Assembly (NCBI GenBank): GCA_036524115.1
Contig: DATDCY010000139.1
Span: 1-28,509 of the forward strand
Length of the DNA stretch: 28,509 nt
Source of the DNA: a bacterium
Lineage (GTDB): Bacteria > JAUVQV01 > DATDCY01
Direction: 5' to 3'
Positions 1 to 6,113 of this stretch are shown piece after piece (position 1 is the stretch's first letter; the number at the start of each line of letters is the position of its first letter). The translations under genes were made by a program, and so were the position numbers. Below the pieces are notes generated by a model. That model saw nothing but the letters and a program-made list of their open reading frames with translations. It was not told the origin of the DNA and searched no databases.

Positions 1-195
1 GTGCAGCCGCTCCGAGGCGGCGGCGAACGCCGCCTCGTCGGGGGCCGCAGCGGGCGCGCCGGACGGTTGCGGCAGCACCAGCGCGCGCGGCGCGTAGGCG
101 TCGAACTCCTTGCGCAACGCCTCGTATTCGGACGCGGCGGCGACGTCGCCCGCCAGCACGAGCAGCGCCAGGACGGCGAACGGTGCGGTCTTCAT
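1..195 (-). CDS. Exported protein of unknown function, N-terminal part only
   Basis: The first 65 residues are visible and the gene runs off the left edge. It begins MKTAPFAVLALLVLAG and ends its hydrophobic stretch with an Ala-rich cleavage-like site, so a Sec signal peptide is likely. The mature part starts with a charged helix (EYEALRKEFDAY) and then becomes Ala/Pro-rich. Its ATG overlaps the stop of the TolC-family gene by ATGA, so the two are probably translationally coupled. Downstream of a TolC gene one expects a membrane-fusion protein or another efflux component, but the visible residues do not identify a family. Confidence 0.6.
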   Translation of the reverse strand, partial: MKTAPFAVLALLVLAGDVAAASEYEALRKEFDAYAPRALVLPQPSGAPAAAPDEAAFAAASERLH

Positions 196-1562
196 TTCGC
201 GCCCCCCTGCGGCCCGGCCGCGGCGTCGTCGCGGCGCGTCAGCGAACGCCCGGCCAGGGACTCCAGTTCCGCCAGGAGCGCGCCGCGGTCCGCCTGGGCC
301 CGTGCGCGCGCCAGCCGGAACGAGTACCACGCGCTGCGCGCCTCGGCGGCCGCGCCCAGGTCACCCTGCCCCTGATCCAACCGGGCCTGGGATGCCTCGA
401 TGGCCCGTTCGGCCTGTGGGATGAGATCGTCGCGGTAGAGCGCGTCGAGCCGCTCGGCGTTCTTCAGCCGGAAGGCGACGTCGTGCGCCTTCGCGCGGGT
501 CTCGTTGAGCCGGGAGCGGTACATCGCGCGCATCCGCTCGATGTCGGCCTGCGCGGCGCCGAGACGCCCGGCGTTCTTGCCGGGGTGCAGCGGCAGCATG
601 AGGCCGGCCCGCAGGCCGAACTGCTTCTCGTCGTCCTCCTGGCCATAGGACACGCCGAGCGAAACTTCCGGCAGATTCTCATAGCGCACGAGTTTGGCCA
701 TCGCCTCGGCCTTCTCTGCCTCCGCGCCCGCGACGAGCACGTCGTCGTTGTTTGTCTCCACAAGGGCGTCGATCTCGGACACGCTGAACGCGAGCGCTGC
801 GGCGCTCTCGCCGGCGATCGCGCCGATCGGAGCGTCGGGGGCCCGGTCGAGCAGTGCGTTGAGCCGCGCCCGCTCCGTGCGCTCGGCCTCCTCGAGCAGC
901 AGCACGTCGTAAGCGACCTGTCCGGACTGGGCGCGGGCCTTCATGAGCTCGAACAGGCTCGCCCGCTGCCCCGCATAGGCGCCGGCGCCGCCGGCCACCA
1001 GCTTCGCCACCAGTTCCTGCTGGTCACCCGCGATCTGCCGGGCCGCTGCCAGGTAGCCCAGTTCGGCGGCCGATCGGCGCACCCCGTACGTCATGTCGCG
1101 CACGGCCGCGTCCGCCTTGAGCTTTGCCACGCGCACCTCCGCGCGGGTCACCGCGCCGGCCGTGCCCTGGCGGCCCCAGAGGGGAATCGCCTGGCTCAGC
1201 GCGACGCTCCAGTCCATCGGCTTGGCCAGATTTCCCGGGTCTTCCGCCGGATACATCCCCTCGACCATGAGTTCCGGGTCGGCCCACGCCGTGTCGACGC
1301 GGTACTTCTCCACCGCCGCCCGCCATTCCGCCCGCGCCGCGCGGATCATCGGGCTCGAGCGGTAGCCCAGGTTCACCAGATCGGCGACGCCGGCCCCCTG
1401 CACGATCTTCGCCTCCAGCGCGGCGCTTTCGCCGTCCGGGGGCGCCACCGGCCCCGACGCCCCCGCCGAAGTCGAAGCCCAGGCCGTGATCGTGGCTCCG
1501 AGAAGGCAGGCGATCGTCCCTCGTCTGCGGTGCGTCCCTGCCGCCGTTGCATCCCTCTTCAT
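192..1562 (-). CDS. TolC-family outer-membrane efflux protein
   Basis: This 456-residue protein looks like an outer-membrane channel component of a tripartite (RND-type) efflux system. It has an N-terminal signal peptide (basic start, hydrophobic stretch near residues 18-35) and then long Ala/Glu/Arg-rich heptad-like helices. Two similar halves can be seen, as in the CusC/CzcC branch of TolC, with conserved-looking turns such as SVALSQAIPLWGRQG and SLGVSYGQEDD. The start at 1562 was chosen because a strong GGAGGAG ribosome site precedes it; an upstream in-frame start at 1718 has none and would lie before the promoter. A sigma-54 promoter is at 1591-1606. Its neighbours are a small Met/His-containing periplasmic protein upstream and a coupled exported protein downstream. 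A metal-efflux role is inferred from this layout only. Confidence 0.85.
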   Translation of the reverse strand: MKRDATAAGTHRRRGTIACLLGATITAWASTSAGASGPVAPPDGESAALEAKIVQGAGVADLVNLGYRSSPMIRAARAEWRAAVEKYRVDTAWADPELMVEGMYPAEDPGNLAKPMDWSVALSQAIPLWGRQGTAGAVTRAEVRVAKLKADAAVRDMTYGVRRSAAELGYLAAARQIAGDQQELVAKLVAGGAGAYAGQRASLFELMKARAQSGQVAYDVLLLEEAERTERARLNALLDRAPDAPIGAIAGESAAALAFSVSEIDALVETNNDDVLVAGAEAEKAEAMAKLVRYENLPEVSLGVSYGQEDDEKQFGLRAGLMLPLHPGKNAGRLGAAQADIERMRAMYRSRLNETRAKAHDVAFRLKNAERLDALYRDDLIPQAERAIEASQARLDQGQGDLGAAAEARSAWYSFRLARARAQADRGALLAELESLAGRSLTRRDDAAAGPQGGAK

Positions 1563-1590
1563 GGCTTTCTCCTCCGTCGGGCTACGAGAA

Positions 1591-1606
1591 TGCAAGGCAC
1601 ATGCCA
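1591..1606 (-). promoter_or_regulatory. Sigma-54 promoter of the TolC-family gene
   Basis: The minus strand reads TGGCATGTGCCTTGCA, which matches the -24/-12 consensus TGGCACG-N4-TTGCA with one mismatch and the invariant GG-N10-GC spacing. Transcription should start near 1579, giving a leader of about 17 nt before the ATG at 1562. Confidence 0.8.
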
Positions 1607-1664
1607 GTGCAAGAACGCGCTGATATTCTAAGTTATTCGTCTCGCGGCGACTCCGCAACTGAAG

Positions 1665-1692
1665 AATAGTCTTGAGGGAGTTGGAGACTATT
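1665..1692. promoter_or_regulatory. Dyad upstream of a sigma-54 promoter, candidate activator site
   Basis: A perfect inverted repeat AATAGTCT-N12-AGACTATT. Its near edge is 58 nt upstream of the sigma-54 promoter at 1591-1606, the usual zone for an NtrC-type activator. A related dyad (2490-2517) stands 56 nt upstream of the next sigma-54 promoter. The binding protein is not known; the activators encoded in this window are candidates. Confidence 0.6.
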
Positions 1693-1759
1693 GTGCGGCA
1701 GGATCGGGAGACGGGCAAGCATCGCGGGCGACCGGTCGGATGGCTTTGTTCTCAGGACG

Positions 1760-1789
1760 GGCGGCGACATCGATGCCGATGTCGCCGCC
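1760..1789 (-). terminator. Hairpin after the small periplasmic protein gene
   Basis: A perfect 13-bp stem (GGCGGCGACATCG and its complement) with a 4-nt loop starts 10 nt after the stop codon at 1800. No U-run follows on the minus strand, so it may act as an inefficient terminator or as an mRNA 3' end stabiliser. Confidence 0.5.
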
Positions 1790-1799
1790 GTCGGGCAGG

Positions 1800-2252
1800 T
1801 CACTTCAGGTCGTAGACGAAGCTGTCGACCAACTCGGTCTCCGGCAGCGCGATCTTGGTCTGGATGGTGTAGGCGCCGCGGAAGGCCAGGTCGACGTCGG
1901 TGCCGGCCCCGCCGTCCATGACAAACGCGGGATAGCCGTCGCTGACGCCGCTGGGCCGGGTCACGACGTAGCCGACGTCGATGTCCCGCACCGCCCTGCC
2001 GTTCGCGCCCGTGACGAAGACCATCAGGTGGTGGGACTTGTTGGGCCCGCCGTCGTACGAGGACATCGGCATCACGGACGTCACGTTCATCTCGGGGACG
2101 CCGATCAGGGTGTAAGTCAGCGTGTACCCCGACACCTGGGCCTTGCGGATCTCGGCGCCGTAGCGCGAGAGATCCGTCGCGAAGGCAGGGCTGGCGATGG
2201 CGAGGCCCAGCGCGGCCGCGAGGACCAGCGTGCAACACAGGTTCTTCTTCAT
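1800..2252 (-). CDS. Small periplasmic protein with Met/His-rich segment
   Basis: This 150-residue protein has a clear signal peptide (MKKNLCCTLVLAAALGLAIA, cleavage likely after SPAFA). The mature domain is beta-rich and contains a segment with several Met and a His pair (VPEMNVTSVMPMSSYDGG, then KSHHLMVFV). That reminds one of small periplasmic copper-binding or FixH/YtkA-like immunoglobulin-fold proteins, but the family is not certain. The ATG at 2252 is preceded by AAAGGAAA. It is transcribed toward the TolC-family gene, and both have a sigma-54 promoter with a similar upstream dyad, so they are probably co-regulated. A role in periplasmic metal handling linked to the efflux system is inference. 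Confidence 0.7.
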   Translation of the reverse strand: MKKNLCCTLVLAAALGLAIASPAFATDLSRYGAEIRKAQVSGYTLTYTLIGVPEMNVTSVMPMSSYDGGPNKSHHLMVFVTGANGRAVRDIDVGYVVTRPSGVSDGYPAFVMDGGAGTDVDLAFRGAYTIQTKIALPETELVDSFVYDLK

Positions 2253-2417
2253 GGCAGTTTCCTTTCCGTTGTCGTCTCCGTGGACGATCGTTCTTTCCGC
2301 ACATCGGCTCTCCGGCGCTTCGCCCGCTCCGGAGGGCTGCGCGTTCTCCTGTCGTTTCTCATGTCGCGGCCTTCCTTTCCGTTCTCCACCTGTTGCGCTC
2401 CACTGCATGAGTGCCAC

Positions 2418-2433
2418 AGCAACGTCCGTGCCA
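2418..2433 (-). promoter_or_regulatory. Sigma-54 promoter of the small periplasmic protein gene
   Basis: The minus strand reads TGGCACGGACGTTGCT, a perfect match to TGGCACG-N4-TTGCW. The predicted start site near 2406 leaves a long leader of roughly 150 nt before the ATG at 2252; nothing else was recognised in that leader. Confidence 0.85.
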
Positions 2434-2489
2434 GAACGGAGAACGCCAGTTATTGCGGGACTTCTCGAAGACGCGGCGCCGAAGATGGC

Positions 2490-2517
2490 GAATAGTCTCC
2501 TGCAGGTGACGGCTATT
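2490..2517. promoter_or_regulatory. Dyad upstream of a sigma-54 promoter, candidate activator site
   Basis: GAATAG-N17-CTATTC, 56 nt upstream of the sigma-54 promoter at 2418-2433. On the plus strand the left arm continues as AATAGTCTC, the same sequence as in the dyad at 1665-1692. It overlaps the 3' end of the activator pseudogene. The match in sequence and spacing to the other dyad supports a common activator. Confidence 0.6.
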
Positions 2518-3017
2518 CTGCACGCTGTGCGCCGCCGGGAGACACGGCCGCGGCCCCCGGCTTTCGGGGCAGGGAGTATTTCTCCATCCGGTAGAGCAAC
2601 AGGTGGCGCGGGACCCTCAGCAGGTGCGCCGCGCGGCTCTGGTTCCAGCCGCTGCGGCGCAACGCCTGGAGGATGAGGGCCTTCTCGGCTTCCTCCAGCG
2701 GGACCCCCTCCCCGGGGAACGTGAACGAGAAGCCGCCGGGGTCCAGCCCCGGCGCGGCCGGGCGCGGCGCGCGGATCTTCTCAGGGAGGTCCTCGACACG
2801 GATGAGATCGGGCTCGCCCAGCACCAGCAACCGCTCGATCGTGTTCTCGAGCTCGCGCACGTTGCCCTTCCAGGGGTATCGCGCGAGCGCGCGCAGCAGC
2901 TTCGCCTGCAGGTCGACGGGCAGCTCGGCGACCTCATCCAGCAGGAGGGTGCCGCGGCCGGCCTCCTCGAAGCGGCCCTTCTTGTCGCGCACCGCCCCGG
3001 TGAAGGCGCCCTTCTTG
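2513..3017 (-). pseudogene. Remnant of a sigma-54 response regulator (NtrC family)
   Basis: In-frame remnant of an activator closely similar, in protein and nucleotide sequence, to the intact one at 6114-7499. What remains, in order: the GAFTGA sigma-54 contact loop, the Walker B region ([11 protein letters not shown]), the [10 protein letters not shown] segment and the Fis-type helix-turn-helix ([20 protein letters not shown]). Missing are the receiver domain, Walker A and, through an internal in-frame deletion of 89 residues after LLRAL (near 2885), the sensor I and arginine-finger part of the AAA+ domain. It cannot hydrolyse ATP. Homology stops abruptly at about 3017, where an unrelated plus-strand fragment begins. 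The DNA-binding domain is intact, so a short DNA-binding product could still be made from an internal start, but no ribosome site stands out. Confidence 0.85.
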
Positions 3018-3164
3018 GGCGGGGAACTCTACCAGGCTATCGCCACATCGGGGGCGCAGGCGGTCATTCTCGCGGCGGTGGAAGCGGAAGGCTCCCTGCT
3101 CGTCCGTGAACTCGCGAGCCTGCCGCCGACCGAGCGTCTGCCGGTGATCAGCCACTGGGACTGA
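3018..3164 (+). pseudogene. Fragment of a type-1 periplasmic binding protein
   Basis: An open plus-strand stretch of 48 residues ([16 protein letters not shown]..., then LPPTERLPVISHW and stop) resembles the middle of branched-chain amino-acid type binding proteins (Peripla_BP_6), where an LP-V-SHWG-type segment is common. It has no start: its 5' side is cut at the junction with the activator pseudogene. It ends in TGA where the family usually continues. It is not a copy of the binding protein at 14144-15430. Family assignment rests on general resemblance only. Confidence 0.4.
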
Positions 3165-3518
3165 TCAGACGGGGACATCGTTGGCGATGCTCTCGCTGAG
3201 TTCGGGCAGTCCGAGGACCTGGGGATGGTTCTGCGGGGCGGCGAGACCGTCTTGTACTCGGCGAACAACTCATCCGGCGGCACTTCCCGGGGGCTCCGCA
3301 TGAACCTTCAAGTCAAGGCCCCCGTCGAGGAACTCGGACCGGAGATCGAAATCGCCGACCGCCGACCGATCCATCTGGGTGGCTTCGTCACCATCTACGT
3401 GATGTCCGCTCTGGGCCTTCTTGTCCTGGCCGTCTTTCCGGCGTGCCGCATCGCTCTGTTCATTGGCGGTCTGTTCCGTCAACAGGCGGTCGGCGCGCTT
3501 CCAGCGCGGCCCAGAAGA
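3165..3518. other. Gene-free stretch with possible decayed coding remnants
   Basis: No intact gene was recognised. On the minus strand, three frames across about 3175-3330 each show plausible protein-like stretches (DELFAEYKTV in one frame, LGLPELSESIANDVPV in another) interrupted by stops, as expected for a frameshifted pseudogene. A plus-strand frame in the same area shows a hydrophobic run, but no start signal or family was recognised. It lies between the two fragments at 2513-3164 and the terminator at 3519. Confidence 0.35.
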
Positions 3519-3553
3519 ATCCGTCGGGGGAGGGTCACACTCCCCCGACGGAT
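3519..3553 (-). terminator. Terminator of the OsmC-like/DsrE-like operon
   Basis: A perfect 14-bp inverted repeat (ATCCGTCGGGGGAG and its complement) with a 7-nt loop begins 7 nt after the stop codon at 3561. On the minus strand the right arm is followed by a short U-rich run (CUUCU). Confidence 0.75.
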
Positions 3554-3560
3554 CAGTGAA

Positions 3561-3977
3561 TCAAAAACTGATCGTCCCTCTTGCCCTGGTCGTCACCGCG
3601 ATCAGGCTCATCGCTCCGGCCGGCGACACGCCTTCCACCAGCTCCTGTGGGGAGATCTTCTTGTTTGCCATCGTCTGGGTGCAGCACTGTATCTCCACCC
3701 CCATCTCCAACGCCTCCTGCAGTCGCTGGGCAGTGGACGGCAAGCCCGGCCGCGGCGTCTCCCGGGCCGCGATGGCTCCCTTCACCATCACCTCGACCGC
3801 ACCCTGAATGCAATAGAGAATGGTCTGGAAGTCGGCCGAAGCCGCCAGCGAGGCGAACATCAGCGCTGACCGGACCCGCTCCTCGTTCTCGAAGCCCGAG
3901 GCGCAGACGATCGCGAAGAGCGGCTGCTCGGTACAGGACCGGCGCTCATCAACGCTTGTCTGACCGAGCAGCTGCAT
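3561..3977 (-). CDS. DsrE/DsrF-like family protein
   Basis: A 138-residue protein with the DsrE-like layout: an opening strand FAIVCASGFEN, helices with Ala/Ser-rich turns (ALMFASLAASAD), a strand TILYCIQGAVEVM, and a tip segment GVEIQCCTQTMA followed by VEGVSPAGAMSLI. In DsrE, TusD and relatives a Cys in that tip region carries a persulfide; here two adjacent Cys (98 and 99) occupy it. Proteins of this family move or sense sulfane sulfur in the cytoplasm. The ATG overlaps the stop of the OsmC-like gene by one base (TGATG), so the pair is coupled. No TusBC or Dsr partners are present, so the precise role is open. Confidence 0.75.
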   Translation of the reverse strand: MQLLGQTSVDERRSCTEQPLFAIVCASGFENEERVRSALMFASLAASADFQTILYCIQGAVEVMVKGAIAARETPRPGLPSTAQRLQEALEMGVEIQCCTQTMANKKISPQELVEGVSPAGAMSLIAVTTRARGTISF

Positions 3978-4507
3978 CACAAGACCTCCACTTCCGTGCC
4001 GATCTTGACCGGCCGCGAGAGCGTGAGCCCGACCGGAGAGGTGGCCACCACGTGCGCGTGGAGCTGGCGAAGCGCCTCCGCCGTGGCGTCCGCCTTGATC
4101 TTCACCTTCACGTCGATGGTCTTGAAGCCGGGGAGCTTGTCCATCTTCAAATTCTCCGGAGCCTCGAGGCCAAGAAAGCCGGGAAGGTCGATTTCGCCTT
4201 CGAGATCGATCTTGAGGTCGTGGATCTTGATCCCGCGAACTGCTGCATTCATCGCGTAGCCGATCGAGAGGCAGGCTCCGTAGGCCTGGAGGACCATCTC
4301 GACGGGATTGGCCGCCAAGTTGGTGCCGCAGAGCATTTCCGGCTCGTCCACCTGGAGCGTGAACTCGCGCGAGCACGTCTCGACTTTGAAGCCCCCTTTC
4401 CATGTGGTGGACGCCTTCCAGATCGTCTTGCCCATTTCCCACTTCTGCTTGACCGCCTCGACTACCTTGACCAGGTTGTCCACTTCCAGCCCGTTGAGCA
4501 CCGCCAT
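3977..4507 (-). CDS. OsmC-like family protein, single conserved active-site Cys
   Basis: This 176-residue protein has the OsmC/Ohr fold signature: GTNLAANPVEMVLQAYGACL with Cys79 at the position of the first (peroxidatic) Cys, followed by the long helix SIGYAMNAAVRG and beta strands. The second catalytic Cys of OsmC/Ohr peroxidases appears to be absent: the C-terminal segment reads VVATSPVGLTLSRPV, with Ser where a Cys is usual. A classical thiol peroxidase cycle is therefore doubtful; a thiol or sulfur-transfer role with the coupled DsrE-like protein is a reasonable guess. The start at 4507 was chosen for its GGAGGG ribosome site; an ATG at 4555 lies inside the candidate promoter. Confidence 0.8.
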   Translation of the reverse strand: MAVLNGLEVDNLVKVVEAVKQKWEMGKTIWKASTTWKGGFKVETCSREFTLQVDEPEMLCGTNLAANPVEMVLQAYGACLSIGYAMNAAVRGIKIHDLKIDLEGEIDLPGFLGLEAPENLKMDKLPGFKTIDVKVKIKADATAEALRQLHAHVVATSPVGLTLSRPVKIGTEVEVL

Positions 4508-4543
4508 TGCCGTTCCCTCCGTTAAAGGTTCGCGCAGGGATAA

Positions 4544-4559
4544 TGCATCGCTCATGCCA
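4544..4559 (-). promoter_or_regulatory. Candidate sigma-54 promoter of the OsmC-like/DsrE-like operon
   Basis: The minus strand reads TGGCATGAGCGATGCA. It has the invariant GG-N10-GC spacing and the TGGCA block, but differs from TTGCA in the -12 block by one base. Transcription would start near 4533, 26 nt before the ATG. A sigma-54 activator gene lies immediately upstream. Confidence 0.55.
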
Positions 4560-4644
4560 TGTCCAAGCGAACCTGAGATCCGAGGCGGCTTACGCAGAAT
4601 AGAAGGAGTATTGTCATCATTTCAGCGTAGCAGCGCATTTCGTG

Positions 4645-4668
4645 AACCCAGAAACGCATGCATGGGTT
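4645..4668. promoter_or_regulatory. Inverted repeat in the OsmC-like operon upstream region
   Basis: AACCCA-N12-TGGGTT, perfect 6-bp arms. It lies about 85 nt upstream of the candidate sigma-54 promoter, within the range of activator sites. It could equally be a chance dyad. Confidence 0.3.
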
Positions 4669-4690
4669 AGGAAACGGGAGCACTCGGCTG

Positions 4691-4710
4691 GCTTGATCGG
4701 GCGGTCAAGC
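4691..4710. promoter_or_regulatory. Inverted repeat in the OsmC-like operon upstream region
   Basis: GCTTGA-N8-TCAAGC, perfect 6-bp arms, about 130 nt upstream of the candidate sigma-54 promoter. A second candidate activator site in the 305-nt gap between 4507 and 4813; the rest of that gap shows nothing recognisable. Confidence 0.35.
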
Positions 4711-4812
4711 GTGCAAAATGCAATGCCCCCGAGCGCTCAATTGCGTCAGTCGTGCTCGAAGGCACTTCAAGACACTGATATCGTTAGTTTTATCTTGTTC
4801 GAGAAGATGCAA

Positions 4813-5958
4813 TCAACGAGATTCCTGGAACAGCTTCAATTTTCTCCAGAGCGTGGCGGCGTTCACTCCCAGCTCCCGCGCCGCCTGCTTCTTGTTGCCT
4901 CCGGTGAGCTTCAGCACACGAGAGATGTGGTCCTTCTCGACACTTTTCAGGGTGAGGTCTCTGTGCTCAACTTCCGCGATTCCGAGTAGCTCGACTGGTA
5001 GGTCCTCTCTTCTGATTTCGTCGGTTTCGGTCACCACCAGAGCCCGCTCGACCATGTTCTCGAGCTCCCGGATATTGCCTGGCCAGGGATACCACACGAG
5101 TGCCTGAAGGGCGTCGTCAGCGATCCGGCGAACATCCTTCCCGATCTTCTTGCTGTACTTGGCCATGAAGTATCTCGTCAGCAGGGGAATGTCCTCACGC
5201 CGGTCCCTCAGCGGAGGCAAATCGATCCGAATTACATTCAGCCGATAATAGAGGTCCTCCCTGAAGTGTTTCTCCCGGATCGCCTCCTCAAGGTTTCTGT
5301 TCGAGGCCGCGATGATCCTCACGTTGACCTGGCACGGCTGCGTGCCCCCGACCTTGAGAAACGCGCCATCCTGGAGGACCCGCAGCAACTTGACTTGCAG
5401 ATTGCCGCTCATGGCCTCGGCCTCGTCCAAGAACATGGTGCCGCTGTCGGCCGCCTCGAAGAGCCCCTTCTTGTCGGCACCTGCGCCAGTGAATGCGCCC
5501 TTGACGTAGCCGAAGAGCTCCGACTCCAGCAGGGCTTCGGGAAGCGCCGCGCAGTTGACCGCGACGAAGGGCCGGTCTTTGCGGATGCTGTTGAAGTGGA
5601 TGGCCCGCGCGATCAACTCCTTGCCGGTGCCGCTCTCGCCGTAGACCAGAATGCTCGTAGGCACGTCAGTAACCTTCCGCACGAGACTGAGGATGCCGGT
5701 CATTTTCGGGCTGTTGGCGATGATCCCCTCGAAATTGAAGTAGCGACTCCTGGCATCCGCTTCTTTCCTTACGGTTTCGTAGATCCGGGCGTTCTCGATG
5801 GCAAGACCGATCGGCTGCGTCGCCGCCCTGAGAATATCGAGAAGTTCACGGTCAAGATTGTAGGGGGTATGCGTGATGACACAGAGCACACCCACCACCT
5901 TGCCCCTGGCGAGGATGGGCAGGCCGGCGTAGAACTCCATGCCTTCCTTCTTCAGCAC
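4813..5958 (-). CDS. Sigma-54-dependent activator with truncated GAF domain
   Basis: A 381-residue bacterial enhancer-binding protein. In order: the second half of a GAF domain (EGMEFYAGLPILARGKVVGV), a linker helix, a complete AAA+ domain and a Fis-type helix-turn-helix (GGNKKQAARELGVNAATLWR). The AAA+ domain has Walker A GESGTGKE, the sigma-54 loop GAFTGA, Walker B TMFLDEAEAM and the FREDLYYRL arginine finger. The core is intact and should be active. The 5' end is odd: the GTG at 5958 falls inside the GAF domain, and the frame stays open and GAF-like (SAPTIDPRFTRGV) for about 20 more codons before an in-frame TAA. The N-terminal half of the GAF domain appears deleted, close to the end of the next regulator gene. 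It may be a truncated, unregulated activator or a pseudogene. The operon at 3561-4507 is the natural candidate target. Confidence 0.75.
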   Translation of the reverse strand: MLKKEGMEFYAGLPILARGKVVGVLCVITHTPYNLDRELLDILRAATQPIGLAIENARIYETVRKEADARSRYFNFEGIIANSPKMTGILSLVRKVTDVPTSILVYGESGTGKELIARAIHFNSIRKDRPFVAVNCAALPEALLESELFGYVKGAFTGAGADKKGLFEAADSGTMFLDEAEAMSGNLQVKLLRVLQDGAFLKVGGTQPCQVNVRIIAASNRNLEEAIREKHFREDLYYRLNVIRIDLPPLRDRREDIPLLTRYFMAKYSKKIGKDVRRIADDALQALVWYPWPGNIRELENMVERALVVTETDEIRREDLPVELLGIAEVEHRDLTLKSVEKDHISRVLKLTGGNKKQAARELGVNAATLWRKLKLFQESR

Positions 5959-6113
5959 GCCGCGGGTGAATCGCGGGTCTATCGTCGGGGCAGAACGGAG
6001 CGGGGGCCTGTATCGGTATTACATCCGGAAATCCTGACTCGATGTGCGGCCTCCCGGAACCGGCGCGTTTCCGATCCCGGATGGCCCCAGTGCTTCACCT
6101 GGCACCGCCATGC

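Noticed and set aside
3225-3869. A plus-strand frame with a hydrophobic run near 3380-3480
   Set aside because: It has no ribosome site, runs through the terminator hairpin and continues antisense to the DsrE-like gene.
4508-4555. An upstream ATG start (4555) for the OsmC-like protein
   Set aside because: No ribosome site, and it lies inside the candidate sigma-54 promoter; the start at 4507 has GGAGGG.
2513-6113. A mobile element around the fragmented regulator genes
   Set aside because: No transposase or integrase motif, terminal inverted repeats, target duplications or tRNA attachment site were seen.
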